This document shows, one piece after another, positions 32,915-41,882 of a stretch of 64,000 nucleotides of DNA. The position numbers and the translations under genes are program-made. The stretch is from Mycolicibacterium holsaticum DSM 44478 = JCM 12374 (GTDB taxonomy: Bacteria; Actinomycetota; Actinomycetes; Mycobacteriales; Mycobacteriaceae). The notes below the pieces were generated by a model that worked only from the letters and a program-made list of their open reading frames with translations, was not told the origin of the DNA and ran no database searches. Where the stretch lies: assembly GCF_019645835.1 (NCBI RefSeq), contig NZ_CP080998.1, positions 434,001 through 498,000 of the forward strand, in the 5' to 3' direction. Each line of letters begins with the position of its first letter. Position 1 is the stretch's first letter.

Positions 32915-33907
32915 GTGGATGTCGACGCGTTCGTCCAGGCGCACCGCCCGACGTGGGCCCGGCTCGAGCAACTGGTCAAGCGGCGTCGCAAGCTGACAGG
33001 CGCCGAGGTCGACGAATTGGTCGACCTCTACCAGCGGGTGTCGACGCATCTGTCGATGGTGCGGACCGCCTCCAACGACGCGGTGCTCATCGGGCGGCTG
33101 TCGAGCCTGGTGGCGCGGGCCAGGTCGGTGGTCACGGGCGCGCACGCACCGCTGTGGCGCGAGTTCGCCCGGTTCTGGACGGTGTCGTTCCCGGTGGTGG
33201 CTTACCGGTCGTGGCGCTGGTGGCTGGCCACCGCGGTGACCTTTTTCATCGTCGCCGCGGTGATCGCGGTCTGGGTGGCCGGCAGCCCCGAAGTTCGGGC
33301 CACCATCGGAACGCCGAGTGAGATCGAGCAACTGGTCAACAACGACTTCGCGGCGTACTACAGCGAGAACCCGGCCGGCTCGTTCGCGCTGCAGGTGTGG
33401 GTGAACAACGCATGGATTGCCGTGCAGTGCATAGCGTTTGCAATCCTTCTCGGCATCCCGATTCCCTATATCCTGTTCCAGAACGCCGCCAACCTCGGGA
33501 TGGCCGCCGGCATGATGTTCGGGGCGGGCAAGGGTGACATCTTCCTCGGGCTCATCACGCCCCACGGGTTGATCGAACTCACCGCGGTGTTTCTGGCCGG
33601 GGCCGTCGGGATGCGGCTGGGTTGGTCGGTGGTGGCTCCTGGTAACCGGCCCCGGTCGCAGGTGCTGGCCGAACAGGGCCGCGCGGTCGGTGCGGCAGCC
33701 GTCGGTCTGGTGGCCGTGCTGCTGGTCGCCGGGCTGGTCGAAGCGGTGGTGACACCCTCGCCGCTGCCGACGTTCGCCCGTGTCGGCATCGGGATCGCAG
33801 TCGAAGTCGCGTTCCTGGCCTACATCGTCCATTTCGGTCGAAAGGCCGCACGCGCCGGCGAGACCGGTGACCTCGAGGACGCCCCCGACGTCGTCCCCAT
33901 CCGCTAG
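32915..33907 (+). CDS. SpoIIM-type integral membrane protein
   Basis: A 330-residue membrane protein of the stage II sporulation M family, matching Rv3694c. After a soluble N-terminal helical region with many Arg/Lys come several hydrophobic helices, including FFIVAAVIAVWVAG and AFAILLGIPIPYILFQNAANLG. Its family is encoded next to RDD and MoxR/DUF58 genes in many actinobacteria. GTG 32915 has TAGGAT seven bases upstream, fitting a leaderless start. Its role is unknown outside sporulating bacteria. Confidence 0.8.
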   Translation: MDVDAFVQAHRPTWARLEQLVKRRRKLTGAEVDELVDLYQRVSTHLSMVRTASNDAVLIGRLSSLVARARSVVTGAHAPLWREFARFWTVSFPVVAYRSWRWWLATAVTFFIVAAVIAVWVAGSPEVRATIGTPSEIEQLVNNDFAAYYSENPAGSFALQVWVNNAWIAVQCIAFAILLGIPIPYILFQNAANLGMAAGMMFGAGKGDIFLGLITPHGLIELTAVFLAGAVGMRLGWSVVAPGNRPRSQVLAEQGRAVGAAAVGLVAVLLVAGLVEAVVTPSPLPTFARVGIGIAVEVAFLAYIVHFGRKAARAGETGDLEDAPDVVPIR

Positions 33908-33956
33908 TCGCGCGTGCAGAAGCGATATCGCACGTTCTGCAGCGGGCGCACGCGAC
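33907..33956. terminator. Hairpin between convergent genes
   Basis: A stem TGCAGAA (33915-33921) with TTCTGCA (33935-33941) and an outer GTCGCG (33907-33912) with CGCGAC (33951-33956) lie in the gap between the SpoIIM-like and DUF58 stops. The loop contains the palindrome GCGATATCGC. Confidence 0.55.
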
Positions 33957-33980
33957 TTTGTGTCTGCTCGCCGAGAAGGG

Positions 33981-35303
33981 TTACAGGCGGCCCGCGGCCT
34001 TCATCGCGAGGTAGTGGTCGGCCAGCGCCGGTGCCAGGTCCTCGGGAGGTGCATCGACGACGTCCACGCCGGTGCGCCGCAGCCGGGCCGCGATCGAGCG
34101 CCGGTCGTTGCGGGCCCGCTCCGCGGCAGCCGCGTCGTACACCTGCGCTGCGTCGGCACGTCCGGCCGCCAGCTTCTCCACCCGCGGATCGGCCACCGCG
34201 GCGAGAAGCACCTCGTGTTTGACCGCCAACTGCGGCAGGATGCCCATTAACCCCTCGTCGAGCGCCGAGGCGTTGAGATCGGTAAGCAACACCACGAAGG
34301 CACGACGGCGTACCCGTCGCTGTACCGCTGAAACCATTGCCCGAGCGTCGGATTCGACCAGGGCCGGCTCCAGCGGGGCCATCGCCTCGACCAATTGGGC
34401 GAGCAGTTCGGTGCGCGACGCGTTGAAGACACCGGCGCGGGTCACCCGGTCGTGGGCCAGGAAGTCGACGTGGTCACCAGCCCGAGAAGCCAACGCCGCC
34501 AACAGAAGCGCGGCATCCATGAACCAGTCCAGCCGGGGCCAGCCCGCGGGATCGTTCGCGGTCGGGTCCACCCCGACGCGGCCGGCCGACGTGCGTCCGG
34601 TGTCGAGCACGATGACCACCCGCTGGTCGCGCTCCGGGCGCCAGGTGCGCACCACCACGTCGGCGCGCCGGGCCGTGGCCCGCCAGTCGATCGAGCGGAC
34701 GTCGTCGCCGATGACATACTCACGCAGCGAGTCGAACTCGGTGCCCTGCCCGCGGATCAGCACCGGGGTGTTGCCTTCCAACTCACGAAGCCTGGCCAGC
34801 CGCGACGGGAGGTGCTTGCGTGAAAGGAACGGCGGCAGGATCCGGATCTGCCCGGGCACCCGGTGCGACCCCTGTCTGCCCGCCAGCCCCAGCGGTCCCA
34901 CCGAGCGCGCGGTGACCAGATCCGAATTCTGATCGCCGCGACGCACCGGTGTCAGTGTCGTGGTGAGCCGAACCCGTTGCCCCGCCGCCACATCCACAGC
35001 ATGGGCGCGGGGGTGTGCGCGCCCGCTCGGGGGCCACGCGTCGCGGATCGCACCACGCAGCCGGCGCCCGCCGAGGTTCTCGACCAGCAATACGGCGTCC
35101 ACCGACTGACCCAACCTCGCCGCCGCATCGCCGGACCGTTCGAAGCGCAGTCGACGCGGGCTGCCCGCCAGCGCGACGTCGATCCCCACCGCCAAGACCA
35201 ACGCGGTCAGCAGTACCACGAAAGTCGCTGCCGGCCACGGGGAAAATGCGATCGGCAGAACCAAGAGAAGTGCGACCAGGCCGGCGCGGCCGGTGAGAAC
35301 CAC
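33981..35303 (-). CDS. DUF58 / VWA-like protein partner of MoxR
   Basis: A 440-residue protein, equal in length to Rv3693. Two hydrophobic segments near the N-terminus (GLVALLLVLPIAF, FVVLLTALVLAVGIDVAL) are followed by a soluble part with the DUF58 sequence YVIGDDVRSIDWRATARR and a von Willebrand-like segment VVIVLDTGRTSAG. The GTG at 35303 overlaps the moxR stop by one base, so translation is coupled. DUF58 proteins are usual partners of MoxR ATPases. Confidence 0.85.
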   Translation of the reverse strand: MVLTGRAGLVALLLVLPIAFSPWPAATFVVLLTALVLAVGIDVALAGSPRRLRFERSGDAAARLGQSVDAVLLVENLGGRRLRGAIRDAWPPSGRAHPRAHAVDVAAGQRVRLTTTLTPVRRGDQNSDLVTARSVGPLGLAGRQGSHRVPGQIRILPPFLSRKHLPSRLARLRELEGNTPVLIRGQGTEFDSLREYVIGDDVRSIDWRATARRADVVVRTWRPERDQRVVIVLDTGRTSAGRVGVDPTANDPAGWPRLDWFMDAALLLAALASRAGDHVDFLAHDRVTRAGVFNASRTELLAQLVEAMAPLEPALVESDARAMVSAVQRRVRRRAFVVLLTDLNASALDEGLMGILPQLAVKHEVLLAAVADPRVEKLAAGRADAAQVYDAAAAERARNDRRSIAARLRRTGVDVVDAPPEDLAPALADHYLAMKAAGRL

Positions 35304-36277
35304 TAGCGCGGTACCGGCACGGCTGCCAGGATGCCGTCCAGCACACCGTCGGGGCTTGCGCCCTCGAGTTCGGCCTCCGGGCGCAGCTGGATCCGGTGCC
35401 GCAGCGTCGACCGTGCCATCGCCTTCACGTCGTCGGGCGTCACGTAGTTGCGCCCGGACAGCCAGGCCCACGACCGAGCGGTCGCCAGAAGCGCCGTCGC
35501 GCCGCGCGGTGACACGCCCAGCTGTAGCGACGGTGAATGCCTTGTCGCCGCCGCGATGTCGACGATGTAACCGAGCACCTCATCGGCCACCAGCACCTGC
35601 TGCACCGCTTCGCGCCCGGCGCGCAGATCAGCGGCACCGGCGACGGGGCGCACCGCGGACAGGTCGCGCGGGTCGAAACCGCGGGCATGCCGGTCCAAGA
35701 TCGCGATCTCCTGTTCACGGCCGGGCAGCGGAACGTTGAGCTTGAGCAGGAACCGGTCGAGCTGCGCCTCGGGCAGCTGGTAGGTGCCCTCGTACTCGAT
35801 CGGGTTCTGCGTGGCCGCGACGATGAACGGGTCGGGCAGCGGCCGGGCTTGGCCTTCGACGCTGACCTGACGTTCCTCCATGGCCTCCAGCAGGGCGGCC
35901 TGGGTCTTGGGCGGGGTCCGGTTGATCTCGTCGGCCAACAACAGGTTGGTGAACACCGGCCCGGAGTGGAACTCGAATTCGGCGGTGCGGGCGTCGTATA
36001 CGAGTGAACCCGTCACGTCACCGGGCATCAGGTCCGGGGTGAACTGAAGGCGTTTGAAGTCGAGCTGCAGGGCCGACGCGAGGGTGCGCACCAACAGGGT
36101 CTTGGCGACGCCGGGCACCCCTTCGAGCAGCACGTGCCCGCGGCACAGCAGCGCGATGACCAGTCCGCTGACGACGGCGTCCTGCCCGACGACGGCCTTG
36201 GCGATCTCCGTGCGCAGCGCCAGCAGCGCGTTGCGTGCTTGTTCGGATGCGGCCGTCGGGCTAGCTGGCTGAGTCAC
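35303..36277 (-). CDS. moxR2: MoxR-type AAA ATPase
   Basis: A 324-residue AAA ATPase of the MoxR group, thought to act as a chaperone for membrane or secreted complexes. Walker A is GVPGVAKT (residues 53-60), Walker B LLLADEINR, sensor 1 VAATQNPIEYEGTYQLPEAQLDRFL, and sensor 2 SPRGATALL. It overlaps the DUF4350 gene by four bases and the DUF58 gene by one, forming a tight operon. Confidence 0.9.
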   Translation of the reverse strand: MTQPASPTAASEQARNALLALRTEIAKAVVGQDAVVSGLVIALLCRGHVLLEGVPGVAKTLLVRTLASALQLDFKRLQFTPDLMPGDVTGSLVYDARTAEFEFHSGPVFTNLLLADEINRTPPKTQAALLEAMEERQVSVEGQARPLPDPFIVAATQNPIEYEGTYQLPEAQLDRFLLKLNVPLPGREQEIAILDRHARGFDPRDLSAVRPVAGAADLRAGREAVQQVLVADEVLGYIVDIAAATRHSPSLQLGVSPRGATALLATARSWAWLSGRNYVTPDDVKAMARSTLRHRIQLRPEAELEGASPDGVLDGILAAVPVPR

Positions 36278-37431
36278 GACTGTGCGACCTGCCTTTCGAT
36301 GTTGTCGAGTTCACGAGCGAGGTTTACCAGGTTGGTGTCGTCGGCCGGTGGCGGCCCGAACAGCGTGTGCGCGACGGACTGCGGTGCCAGCGCGCAGCGT
36401 TCGGCGATGGTCTGCACGACCGCGGGCGGATCGGCTTCGTGGGCGAGACCGAGCCGGGGCACGACCCGCTGCAGGGTGGCCGTTCGCAGCGCTTCGGCGG
36501 CGCGGTCCCGCGAACGCGTCGAGCGGTACAGCCTGCCGAGGCCTTCGACGGTCTCTGAGGCGCGCACCACCACAGGCAGTTTCTCCGCGACCAACGGGCC
36601 GATGCGCCGGCCCCTCCAGAACGCGAGCAGCACCACGACCAGGCACAGCTGCCATACGATCCAGTTCACCCGGTCCGGGATCAGGTCGAAAATCGATGCT
36701 GCCCCGTCGGATTCACCTTCGGGGTGCTGCGGGGCATACCAGATCATCCGCGGATTGGTGCCGACGAGGTTCATCGCCAGCGCGGCGTTGCCTTCTTTGA
36801 GCAGCTGCGAGTTGGTCATGAAGTCGGCGGTGCTGACCACGGTGATGTCGCGTCCGTCGTCGGTGTAGCGCACCAGCGCGCCGTCGTAGCACCGGGTCAC
36901 CGCGACGTCGCCGGACGCGTCGTAGGTATCGCTGATGCCGAACTGCGCTGCCCCGGCGCGGGTGGCCTCCCGCAGGTCGCAGTCGGGCTGATCGCTGCCG
37001 TAGTCCGTCGTTCCGCTGCGTTCGACCTGCGGAGCCAGGACCTCGCGGGTCCGCGATATCGGTTGGACGACAAGCCGATCGCCGGGGAGGTCGGCCAGCC
37101 GGTGCAGGATGTCGCTGTCGACCAGGAAATAGGTCTGCACTACCACGATCAGCGTGTCGGGCCGGGCCGCGGCTTCCACCGCGGCGATGTCGGATGCCTC
37201 GACGACGTCGACACCGCGTTCGCGCACCAGGGTGACCAAGGCCCGCGCGCCGTCGGCCGATGTGGACGTGGGATCCATCCGCCCACCCGGTGTCGGGGTG
37301 GTCAGATACGTGGTCAGCAGCGCGAGGGCGACGATGACCAGGAGCGCGACCACCACCCACCGGGCATTGCGCAACCGTTGGCGCACCGTCGGCGCCACCG
37401 CGGTATCGGTCCCGGCCCGGCCGGTGGTCAT
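36274..37431 (-). CDS. DUF4350 membrane protein
   Basis: A 385-residue protein matching Rv3691. It has one N-terminal membrane helix (WVVVALLVIVALALLTTYL), an external GATase-like DUF4350 domain (ADGARALVTLVRERGVDVV, then LIVVVQTYFLVD), a second helix (WQLCLVVVLLAFW) and a cytoplasmic tail. It overlaps the gene upstream and moxR2 by 4 bases. Its function is not known. Confidence 0.8.
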   Translation of the reverse strand: MTTGRAGTDTAVAPTVRQRLRNARWVVVALLVIVALALLTTYLTTPTPGGRMDPTSTSADGARALVTLVRERGVDVVEASDIAAVEAAARPDTLIVVVQTYFLVDSDILHRLADLPGDRLVVQPISRTREVLAPQVERSGTTDYGSDQPDCDLREATRAGAAQFGISDTYDASGDVAVTRCYDGALVRYTDDGRDITVVSTADFMTNSQLLKEGNAALAMNLVGTNPRMIWYAPQHPEGESDGAASIFDLIPDRVNWIVWQLCLVVVLLAFWRGRRIGPLVAEKLPVVVRASETVEGLGRLYRSTRSRDRAAEALRTATLQRVVPRLGLAHEADPPAVVQTIAERCALAPQSVAHTLFGPPPADDTNLVNLARELDNIERQVAQS

Positions 37432-38084
37432 CGCACCTCCGCCCAGCTGTCGGAGGTTGTCGGCGTCGCCGGCCCGTCGGCGCCTGACGCGGGTCGGACG
37501 CGTCTGAGCCGGTTGTCCAGGTCGACGGTCGCCTGGTAGGCGTCCTCGGTTCCCGGTCGCTCGCCATAGGTGACGTCGTTGAAGGCGGTTGCGGCGGTGC
37601 GCAGTTCGTCGGCGAGCTCCGGTAGCGCCCGGCCGGCATCACGGGCGAGTTCGGTGGCCGTTCGGCCGGGGACCGGGTCGAGCACCTCTGATTCCTCGAG
37701 TTGACGCGCGACGGCACGCACCCGGTGACGGATCGCCGGGGCCCAATTGCGCGCGGCGGCAAACTGTTCGGCCGTGGCCCGGTGCTGGGCCGCGCTCAGG
37801 TCGTGCTCTGCAAGCACCGCGTAGTCGCCGCCGCGGGCAGTGCGCATGGTGCGCCGCAGGATCCGCACCGCGACGATCACCGCCACCGCCAGCAGGATGG
37901 CAAGGACGGTGATCGTCAACCAGCCACCCGGTATCGACGAGGCGTCGCTGACCAACCGGTTCAGCAGATCGTTGAACCAGTCGCCCAGGCGCTCGGACAG
38001 TGAGGCCTTGGGATAGATGGGCTTTGCGAGTTCGCGCTGCGCGGCTTCGTGGGCCGCATCGCGGTCGATGTCTATTGTCGGCAC
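37428..38084 (-). CDS. DUF4129 membrane protein
   Basis: A 218-residue protein matching Rv3690. One membrane helix (WLTITVLAILLAVAVIVAVRILRR) sits between a short outer part and a C-terminal DUF4129 domain, which contains the typical AARNWAPAIRHRVRAVARQLEE segment. It starts one base after the preceding gene's stop and overlaps the following one. Confidence 0.8.
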   Translation of the reverse strand: MPTIDIDRDAAHEAAQRELAKPIYPKASLSERLGDWFNDLLNRLVSDASSIPGGWLTITVLAILLAVAVIVAVRILRRTMRTARGGDYAVLAEHDLSAAQHRATAEQFAAARNWAPAIRHRVRAVARQLEESEVLDPVPGRTATELARDAGRALPELADELRTAATAFNDVTYGERPGTEDAYQATVDLDNRLRRVRPASGADGPATPTTSDSWAEVR

Positions 38085-38085
38085 G

Positions 38086-39294
38086 TCAGTTCTGGCCGGT
38101 CAGCCACAGATGGTCGGTCGACTCGGGTGGGGCGCCGGGGCCGTAGCCGGCGCCGGTCTGCAACACCAGATCGAACGCCTCGGTACGGATCCGGCTGTCG
38201 GTGTACTGCAGCACCACCACGCCGGCGTTGAACGGCGCGGTGATGATTTGGCTGATCGCGCCGCCGACGGACAGCAGCACCAACGCGATCAATGCCATCG
38301 CCGTGGACGAGGCAGCCATCATGAGCATTTGACCGCCGACACTGAACGGGACCGTGACTGCCACGGCGATCATCTGGGCGACGACGGTGGCCAGCAGCCG
38401 GATGCCCAGCACCCGCCAGAAGTTCGGCTTGACCAACCGAAACGACCGCAGGACGGCCGCGACGACGCCGTAGCGCTCCAGCACGATGATCGCGGGCACG
38501 AAGGTCAGCATGGTGCCGAGGTAGATCAGCGCCGCTATGAGCGCGAACACCAATGGGACGCCCAGCACGACCGCCGCCGGGCCGCCGACCGCGTAGCCGA
38601 TCCAGGCGATGATCCCCACCACCGCGGCGATCAACAAGACGGCGCCCAGCACTTCGAGCACCGAGAAGCCGATCAACGCCCACAGCCGTCCCCGAAGTCG
38701 TTGCCAGGCTTGACCGATGGTGATGCCCGCGCCGAACACCGCACGGCCCACGACGACGGTGAGCAGGCCGCTGAGCAGGATCGCCGACAACCCGGTGGCA
38801 ACGCCCCCGGCGACGCTCGACAACGTCGAACCGAGCAGCAAGTCGGTCGACACTTCTTCGCCGCTCAGTGTCGGATTGAGTTTCCCCGCGACGGCGAGTG
38901 GACCCACCGACAGCGCCAGGGCGAGCAGTTGGGTTATCACCACCACCACGGTGGTCAGACCGAGGGTGGCCTTGGGATTGGCGCGGATATAGGTGATGGC
39001 GCCGTTGAAGATGTCGGCAAGGGTCAGCGGCCGCAGTGGAATGACGCCGGGCTTGAGCGGGGGCGGCGGGCCGTAACCTGGCGGGCCGTAACCCGCCGGG
39101 CCGTAACCCGCCGGGCCGTAACCCGGCGGCGGATATCCGGGCGGGCCACCGTAGGGCGGCGGGTAGCCGGGGGGAGGGGGATAGCCCGGCGGCGGGTAAC
39201 CCGGCGGCGGATATCCGGGCGGGGGATAGCCGGACCCCTGGTAACCCGGAGCCGGTGGGCCAGGCATGGCGAAACCACCGGCATCGGTACTCAT
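38086..39294 (-). CDS. Polytopic membrane protein with a Pro/Gly/Tyr-rich N-terminus
   Basis: A 402-residue protein matching Rv3689. Residues 11-80 are repeats of GYPPP-like units, likely disordered and cytoplasmic. The remainder has about six hydrophobic helices and LTLADIFNGAITYIRANPKA, a sequence found at the start of the glycerophosphoryl-diester-phosphodiesterase membrane domain family. No catalytic residues are seen. It heads the operon leading through DUF4129, DUF4350 and moxR2 to DUF58. Confidence 0.75.
   Translation of the reverse strand: MSTDAGGFAMPGPPAPGYQGSGYPPPGYPPPGYPPPGYPPPPGYPPPYGGPPGYPPPGYGPAGYGPAGYGPPGYGPPPPLKPGVIPLRPLTLADIFNGAITYIRANPKATLGLTTVVVVITQLLALALSVGPLAVAGKLNPTLSGEEVSTDLLLGSTLSSVAGGVATGLSAILLSGLLTVVVGRAVFGAGITIGQAWQRLRGRLWALIGFSVLEVLGAVLLIAAVVGIIAWIGYAVGGPAAVVLGVPLVFALIAALIYLGTMLTFVPAIIVLERYGVVAAVLRSFRLVKPNFWRVLGIRLLATVVAQMIAVAVTVPFSVGGQMLMMAASSTAMALIALVLLSVGGAISQIITAPFNAGVVVLQYTDSRIRTEAFDLVLQTGAGYGPGAPPESTDHLWLTGQN
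39056..39261 (-). repeat. In-frame GGCGG/GGGTA-rich repeat encoding PGYPP units
   Basis: Short imperfect direct repeats code for about twelve copies of a PPGYPP- or PAGYG-like unit in the membrane protein above. They are low-complexity coding DNA, not an independent element. Confidence 0.8.
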
Positions 39295-39373
39295 GGCCAC
39301 CATCCTGTCGGCCGAGGCGCGAATTGACAACGTCGTCGGGGCGTCGGCCAGCCATCCGGCGTAGGTTTGGCCC

Positions 39374-39847
39374 ATGCCGGAAAGCCCCTCGCTGAAGAAT
39401 CGGTTGCGTGCGGACCTGACGGCCGCGATGAAGGCACAGGACAAACTGCGCACCGCGACGCTGCGGATGGTGCTCGCGGCGATCGGAAAAGAGGAGGTGG
39501 CGGGCAAACAGGCGCGGGAGTTGACCGACGACGAGGTGCTCAAGGTGCTCGCCAAAGAGTCCAAGACGCGTGGTGAAGCCGCCGAGATCTACACCCAGAA
39601 CGGGCGTGGTGAACTGGCCGCCAACGAACACGCCGAGGCGCGGGTCATCGACGAGTATCTGCCCACCCCGCTCACCGAGGCCGAACTGGCCGACGTCGCC
39701 GACACCGCGATCGCGCAGGTCGCCGAGGCCATCGGGGAGCGGCCCACCATGAAACAGATGGGCCAGGTCATGAAGGCCGCGACGGCCATCGCCGCGGGTA
39801 AGGCCGACGGCGCGCGGCTCTCGGCGGCGGTCAAAGCCAGGCTGTAG
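39374..39847 (+). CDS. GatB/YqeY domain protein
   Basis: A 157-residue YqeY-family protein, matching Rv3688c. It reads LKNRLRADLTAAMKAQDKLR at the N-terminus and RPTMKQMGQVMKAA near the end, as expected for the family, which resembles the tail domain of tRNA amidotransferase subunit B. A helical bundle is predicted. The role is unclear; tRNA binding is only a family-level suggestion. Confidence 0.88.
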   Translation: MPESPSLKNRLRADLTAAMKAQDKLRTATLRMVLAAIGKEEVAGKQARELTDDEVLKVLAKESKTRGEAAEIYTQNGRGELAANEHAEARVIDEYLPTPLTEAELADVADTAIAQVAEAIGERPTMKQMGQVMKAATAIAAGKADGARLSAAVKARL

Positions 39848-39885
39848 CCCGTTTTCCGGTTGGTCCACCGGGTACCCGTTATGTC

Positions 39886-40872
39886 ATGACGCGGTTCGGA
39901 TACACCCTGTTGACAGAACAAAGCGGTCCCAAAGAGCTTGTCCACTACGCCGTTTCGGCGGAACATGCCGGTTTCGACTTCGAAGTGAGCTCCGATCACT
40001 ACTTCCCGTGGCTGTCCTCGCAGGGCCACGCGCCGTACGCGTGGTCGGTGCTCGGTGCCGTCGCGCACGCCACCGAGAAGGTGGAGTTGTTCACCTACGT
40101 CACCTGCCCGACGATGCGCTACCACCCCGCCATCGTCGCGCAGAAGGCCGCCACGCTGCAGATCCTCGCCGACGGGCGGTTCACCCTCGGGCTGGGCACC
40201 GGGGAGAACCTCAACGAGCACGTGGTCGGCAAACGCTGGCCGACGGTGGCCCGACGCCAGGAAATGCTGCGCGAGGCCATTCAGATCATCCGGGAACTGT
40301 TCACCGGTGAGATGGTCGACTGGAAAGGGGAGTACTTCGAGGTCGACTCGGCGCGGTTGTGGGACGTGCCCGACACACCGGTGGGCATCGCCGCCGCCGT
40401 CTCCGGCGAGCGGTCCGTGGAGACGTTCGCCCCGCTGGCCGACCATCTGATCGCGGTCGAACCCAACAAAGACCTCGTCGACGCCTGGCACGACGCCCGG
40501 CGCGCCACCGGCCTGCCAGGCGACGTGCGCGTCGTCGGGCAGATCCCGATCTGCTGGGATCCCGACCGCGACGCGGCCGTGCAGCGCGCCCACGACCAGT
40601 TCCGCTGGTTCGCCGGGGGCTGGGCGGTGAACTCCGATCTGCCGACGACGGCCGGGTTCGACGGTGCGACGCAGTTCGTGCGGCCCGGGGACGTCGCCGA
40701 ATCGATGCCGTGCGGACCGGATCTCGACGCGATCGTCGACGCGGTGAGCAAGTACTGGGAGGCCGGATTCACCGACATCGCGATGGTGCAGATCGGCGAC
40801 GAGAACCAGGACCTGTTCCTCACAGAGGCGGCCGGACCGCTGCTGGAAAAGTTGCGAAACGCATCGGGCTGA
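39886..40872 (+). CDS. F420-dependent LLM-class oxidoreductase
   Basis: A 328-residue luciferase-like barrel of the group containing F420-dependent glucose-6-phosphate dehydrogenase. Visible are FEVSSDHYFPW (catalytic-site His context), TYVTCPTMRYHPAIVAQKAATL (the classic loop) and FTLGLGTGENLNEHV. The ATG at 39886 has no strong site. Cofactor F420 is a family inference; the substrate is unknown. Confidence 0.85.
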   Translation: MTRFGYTLLTEQSGPKELVHYAVSAEHAGFDFEVSSDHYFPWLSSQGHAPYAWSVLGAVAHATEKVELFTYVTCPTMRYHPAIVAQKAATLQILADGRFTLGLGTGENLNEHVVGKRWPTVARRQEMLREAIQIIRELFTGEMVDWKGEYFEVDSARLWDVPDTPVGIAAAVSGERSVETFAPLADHLIAVEPNKDLVDAWHDARRATGLPGDVRVVGQIPICWDPDRDAAVQRAHDQFRWFAGGWAVNSDLPTTAGFDGATQFVRPGDVAESMPCGPDLDAIVDAVSKYWEAGFTDIAMVQIGDENQDLFLTEAAGPLLEKLRNASG

Positions 40873-40885
40873 GCCTGTTTGGCTG

Positions 40886-40913
40886 GGTCGGCCCGGGGTA
40901 CCCGGGCCCGACC
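40886..40913. terminator. GC-rich hairpin between the LLM and Mn-catalase genes
   Basis: GGTCGG-CCCGGG and its complement CCCGGGCCCGACC form a nearly perfect stem with one bulged base. It lies 14 bases after the LLM gene stop and may end its transcript. Confidence 0.55.
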
Positions 40914-40940
40914 TGAACATCCACAAGCCGGGAGGCGCCC

Positions 40941-41834
40941 ATGTTCGTACACAACAAAGATCTCCAATTCGAGGTTCGGGTCGAAAGGCCAGACCCTCGC
41001 TTCGCGACGCTGCTCCAGGAGCAGTTCGGCGGCGCCAATGGCGAACTCAAGGCCGCGATGCAGTACTTCACCCAGGCGTTCGTGCTGCGCCAGAAGAACC
41101 CGAAGATGTACGACCTGTTCATGGACATCGCCACCGAGGAGTTCAGCCACCTGGAAATGGTCGGTTCGATGATCACGATGTTGCTCGACGGCCTCAACGA
41201 CGACCTGAAGATGGCCAACGAACGCTGTGACTGGATGCCCGCGGTGGCCAGCCGCGACGGTCGCGACGAGATCATCCACAGCGTCGCGGTCAACCCGCTG
41301 TTCTTCACGCTCAGCGGAGGAGGACCCGACGTGAAGGATTCCGCCGGTGTCCCGTGGCAGGGCACCTTCGTCAACGCCAACGGAGATCCCACCGTCGATT
41401 TGCGCAGCAACCTGGCGGCCGAATCGCGCGCGAAGATCGTCTACGAGTACCTCAAGCAGTTCACCGACGACCCCGGTGTGCAGGACACTCTGACGTTCCT
41501 GATGACACGGGAGGTCGCCCACTTCCAGCAGTTCACCGCCGCGCTCAACGAACTGCCGGTGAACTTCCCGCCCGGGCAGCTGCCCGGCGACGACCGCTTC
41601 CAGAACGTGGCCTTCAACATGTCCAACGGCGCGGGCTCGGTACGCGGACAGTGGAACGAGGGCCAGGGACCGTGGCCAGAGGGCATGAAATGGGAGTACG
41701 TGGAGAAGCCGGAGGACCAGTGGCTCGGCACCAAGAAGCGGGAGAACAAGGGCGACCAGCGGTGCCCTGAGGGTCAGCCCGCGGTGCAAAGCGAGAAGCC
41801 GTTCACCCACGAGCAACACACAGCGACTTCCTGA
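40941..41834 (+). CDS. Manganese catalase
   Basis: A 297-residue dimanganese catalase, a second catalase besides katA. Helices carry the metal ligands: LQEQFGGANGELKAAMQYF (Glu), ATEEFSHLEMVGSM (Glu and His), and AESRAKIVYEYL plus MTREVAHFQQF (Glu and His). The ATG at 40941 is preceded by GGGAGG. It is followed by a strong bidirectional terminator. Confidence 0.9.
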   Translation: MFVHNKDLQFEVRVERPDPRFATLLQEQFGGANGELKAAMQYFTQAFVLRQKNPKMYDLFMDIATEEFSHLEMVGSMITMLLDGLNDDLKMANERCDWMPAVASRDGRDEIIHSVAVNPLFFTLSGGGPDVKDSAGVPWQGTFVNANGDPTVDLRSNLAAESRAKIVYEYLKQFTDDPGVQDTLTFLMTREVAHFQQFTAALNELPVNFPPGQLPGDDRFQNVAFNMSNGAGSVRGQWNEGQGPWPEGMKWEYVEKPEDQWLGTKKRENKGDQRCPEGQPAVQSEKPFTHEQHTATS

Positions 41835-41840
41835 CCGACG

Positions 41841-41878
41841 GTGAAAGGCCGGTGCCCAACGGGCACCGGCCTTTTCAC
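41841..41878. terminator. Strong bidirectional terminator
   Basis: AAAGGCCGGTGCCC (41844-41857) pairs perfectly with GGGCACCGGCCTTT (41861-41874) around a three-base loop, with GTGA/TCAC flanks and T/A-rich ends on both sides. It serves the manganese catalase and the convergent hemerythrin-like relic. Confidence 0.9.
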
Positions 41879-41882
41879 GTCT

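Noticed and set aside
33987..34250. + strand frames opposite the DUF58 gene
   Set aside because: The reverse-strand gene has the conserved DUF58 sequence and overlaps moxR2; the opposite frames are shadows.
39056..39261. Short repeats as a possible tandem-repeat locus or slippage site
   Set aside because: They are in frame and code a Pro/Gly/Tyr-rich segment; nothing suggests an element beyond coding.
38072..39868. 598-codon reverse frame over the Pro-rich membrane protein
   Set aside because: The real gene in the neighbouring frame has membrane helices and a proper start at 39294; the other is a shadow.
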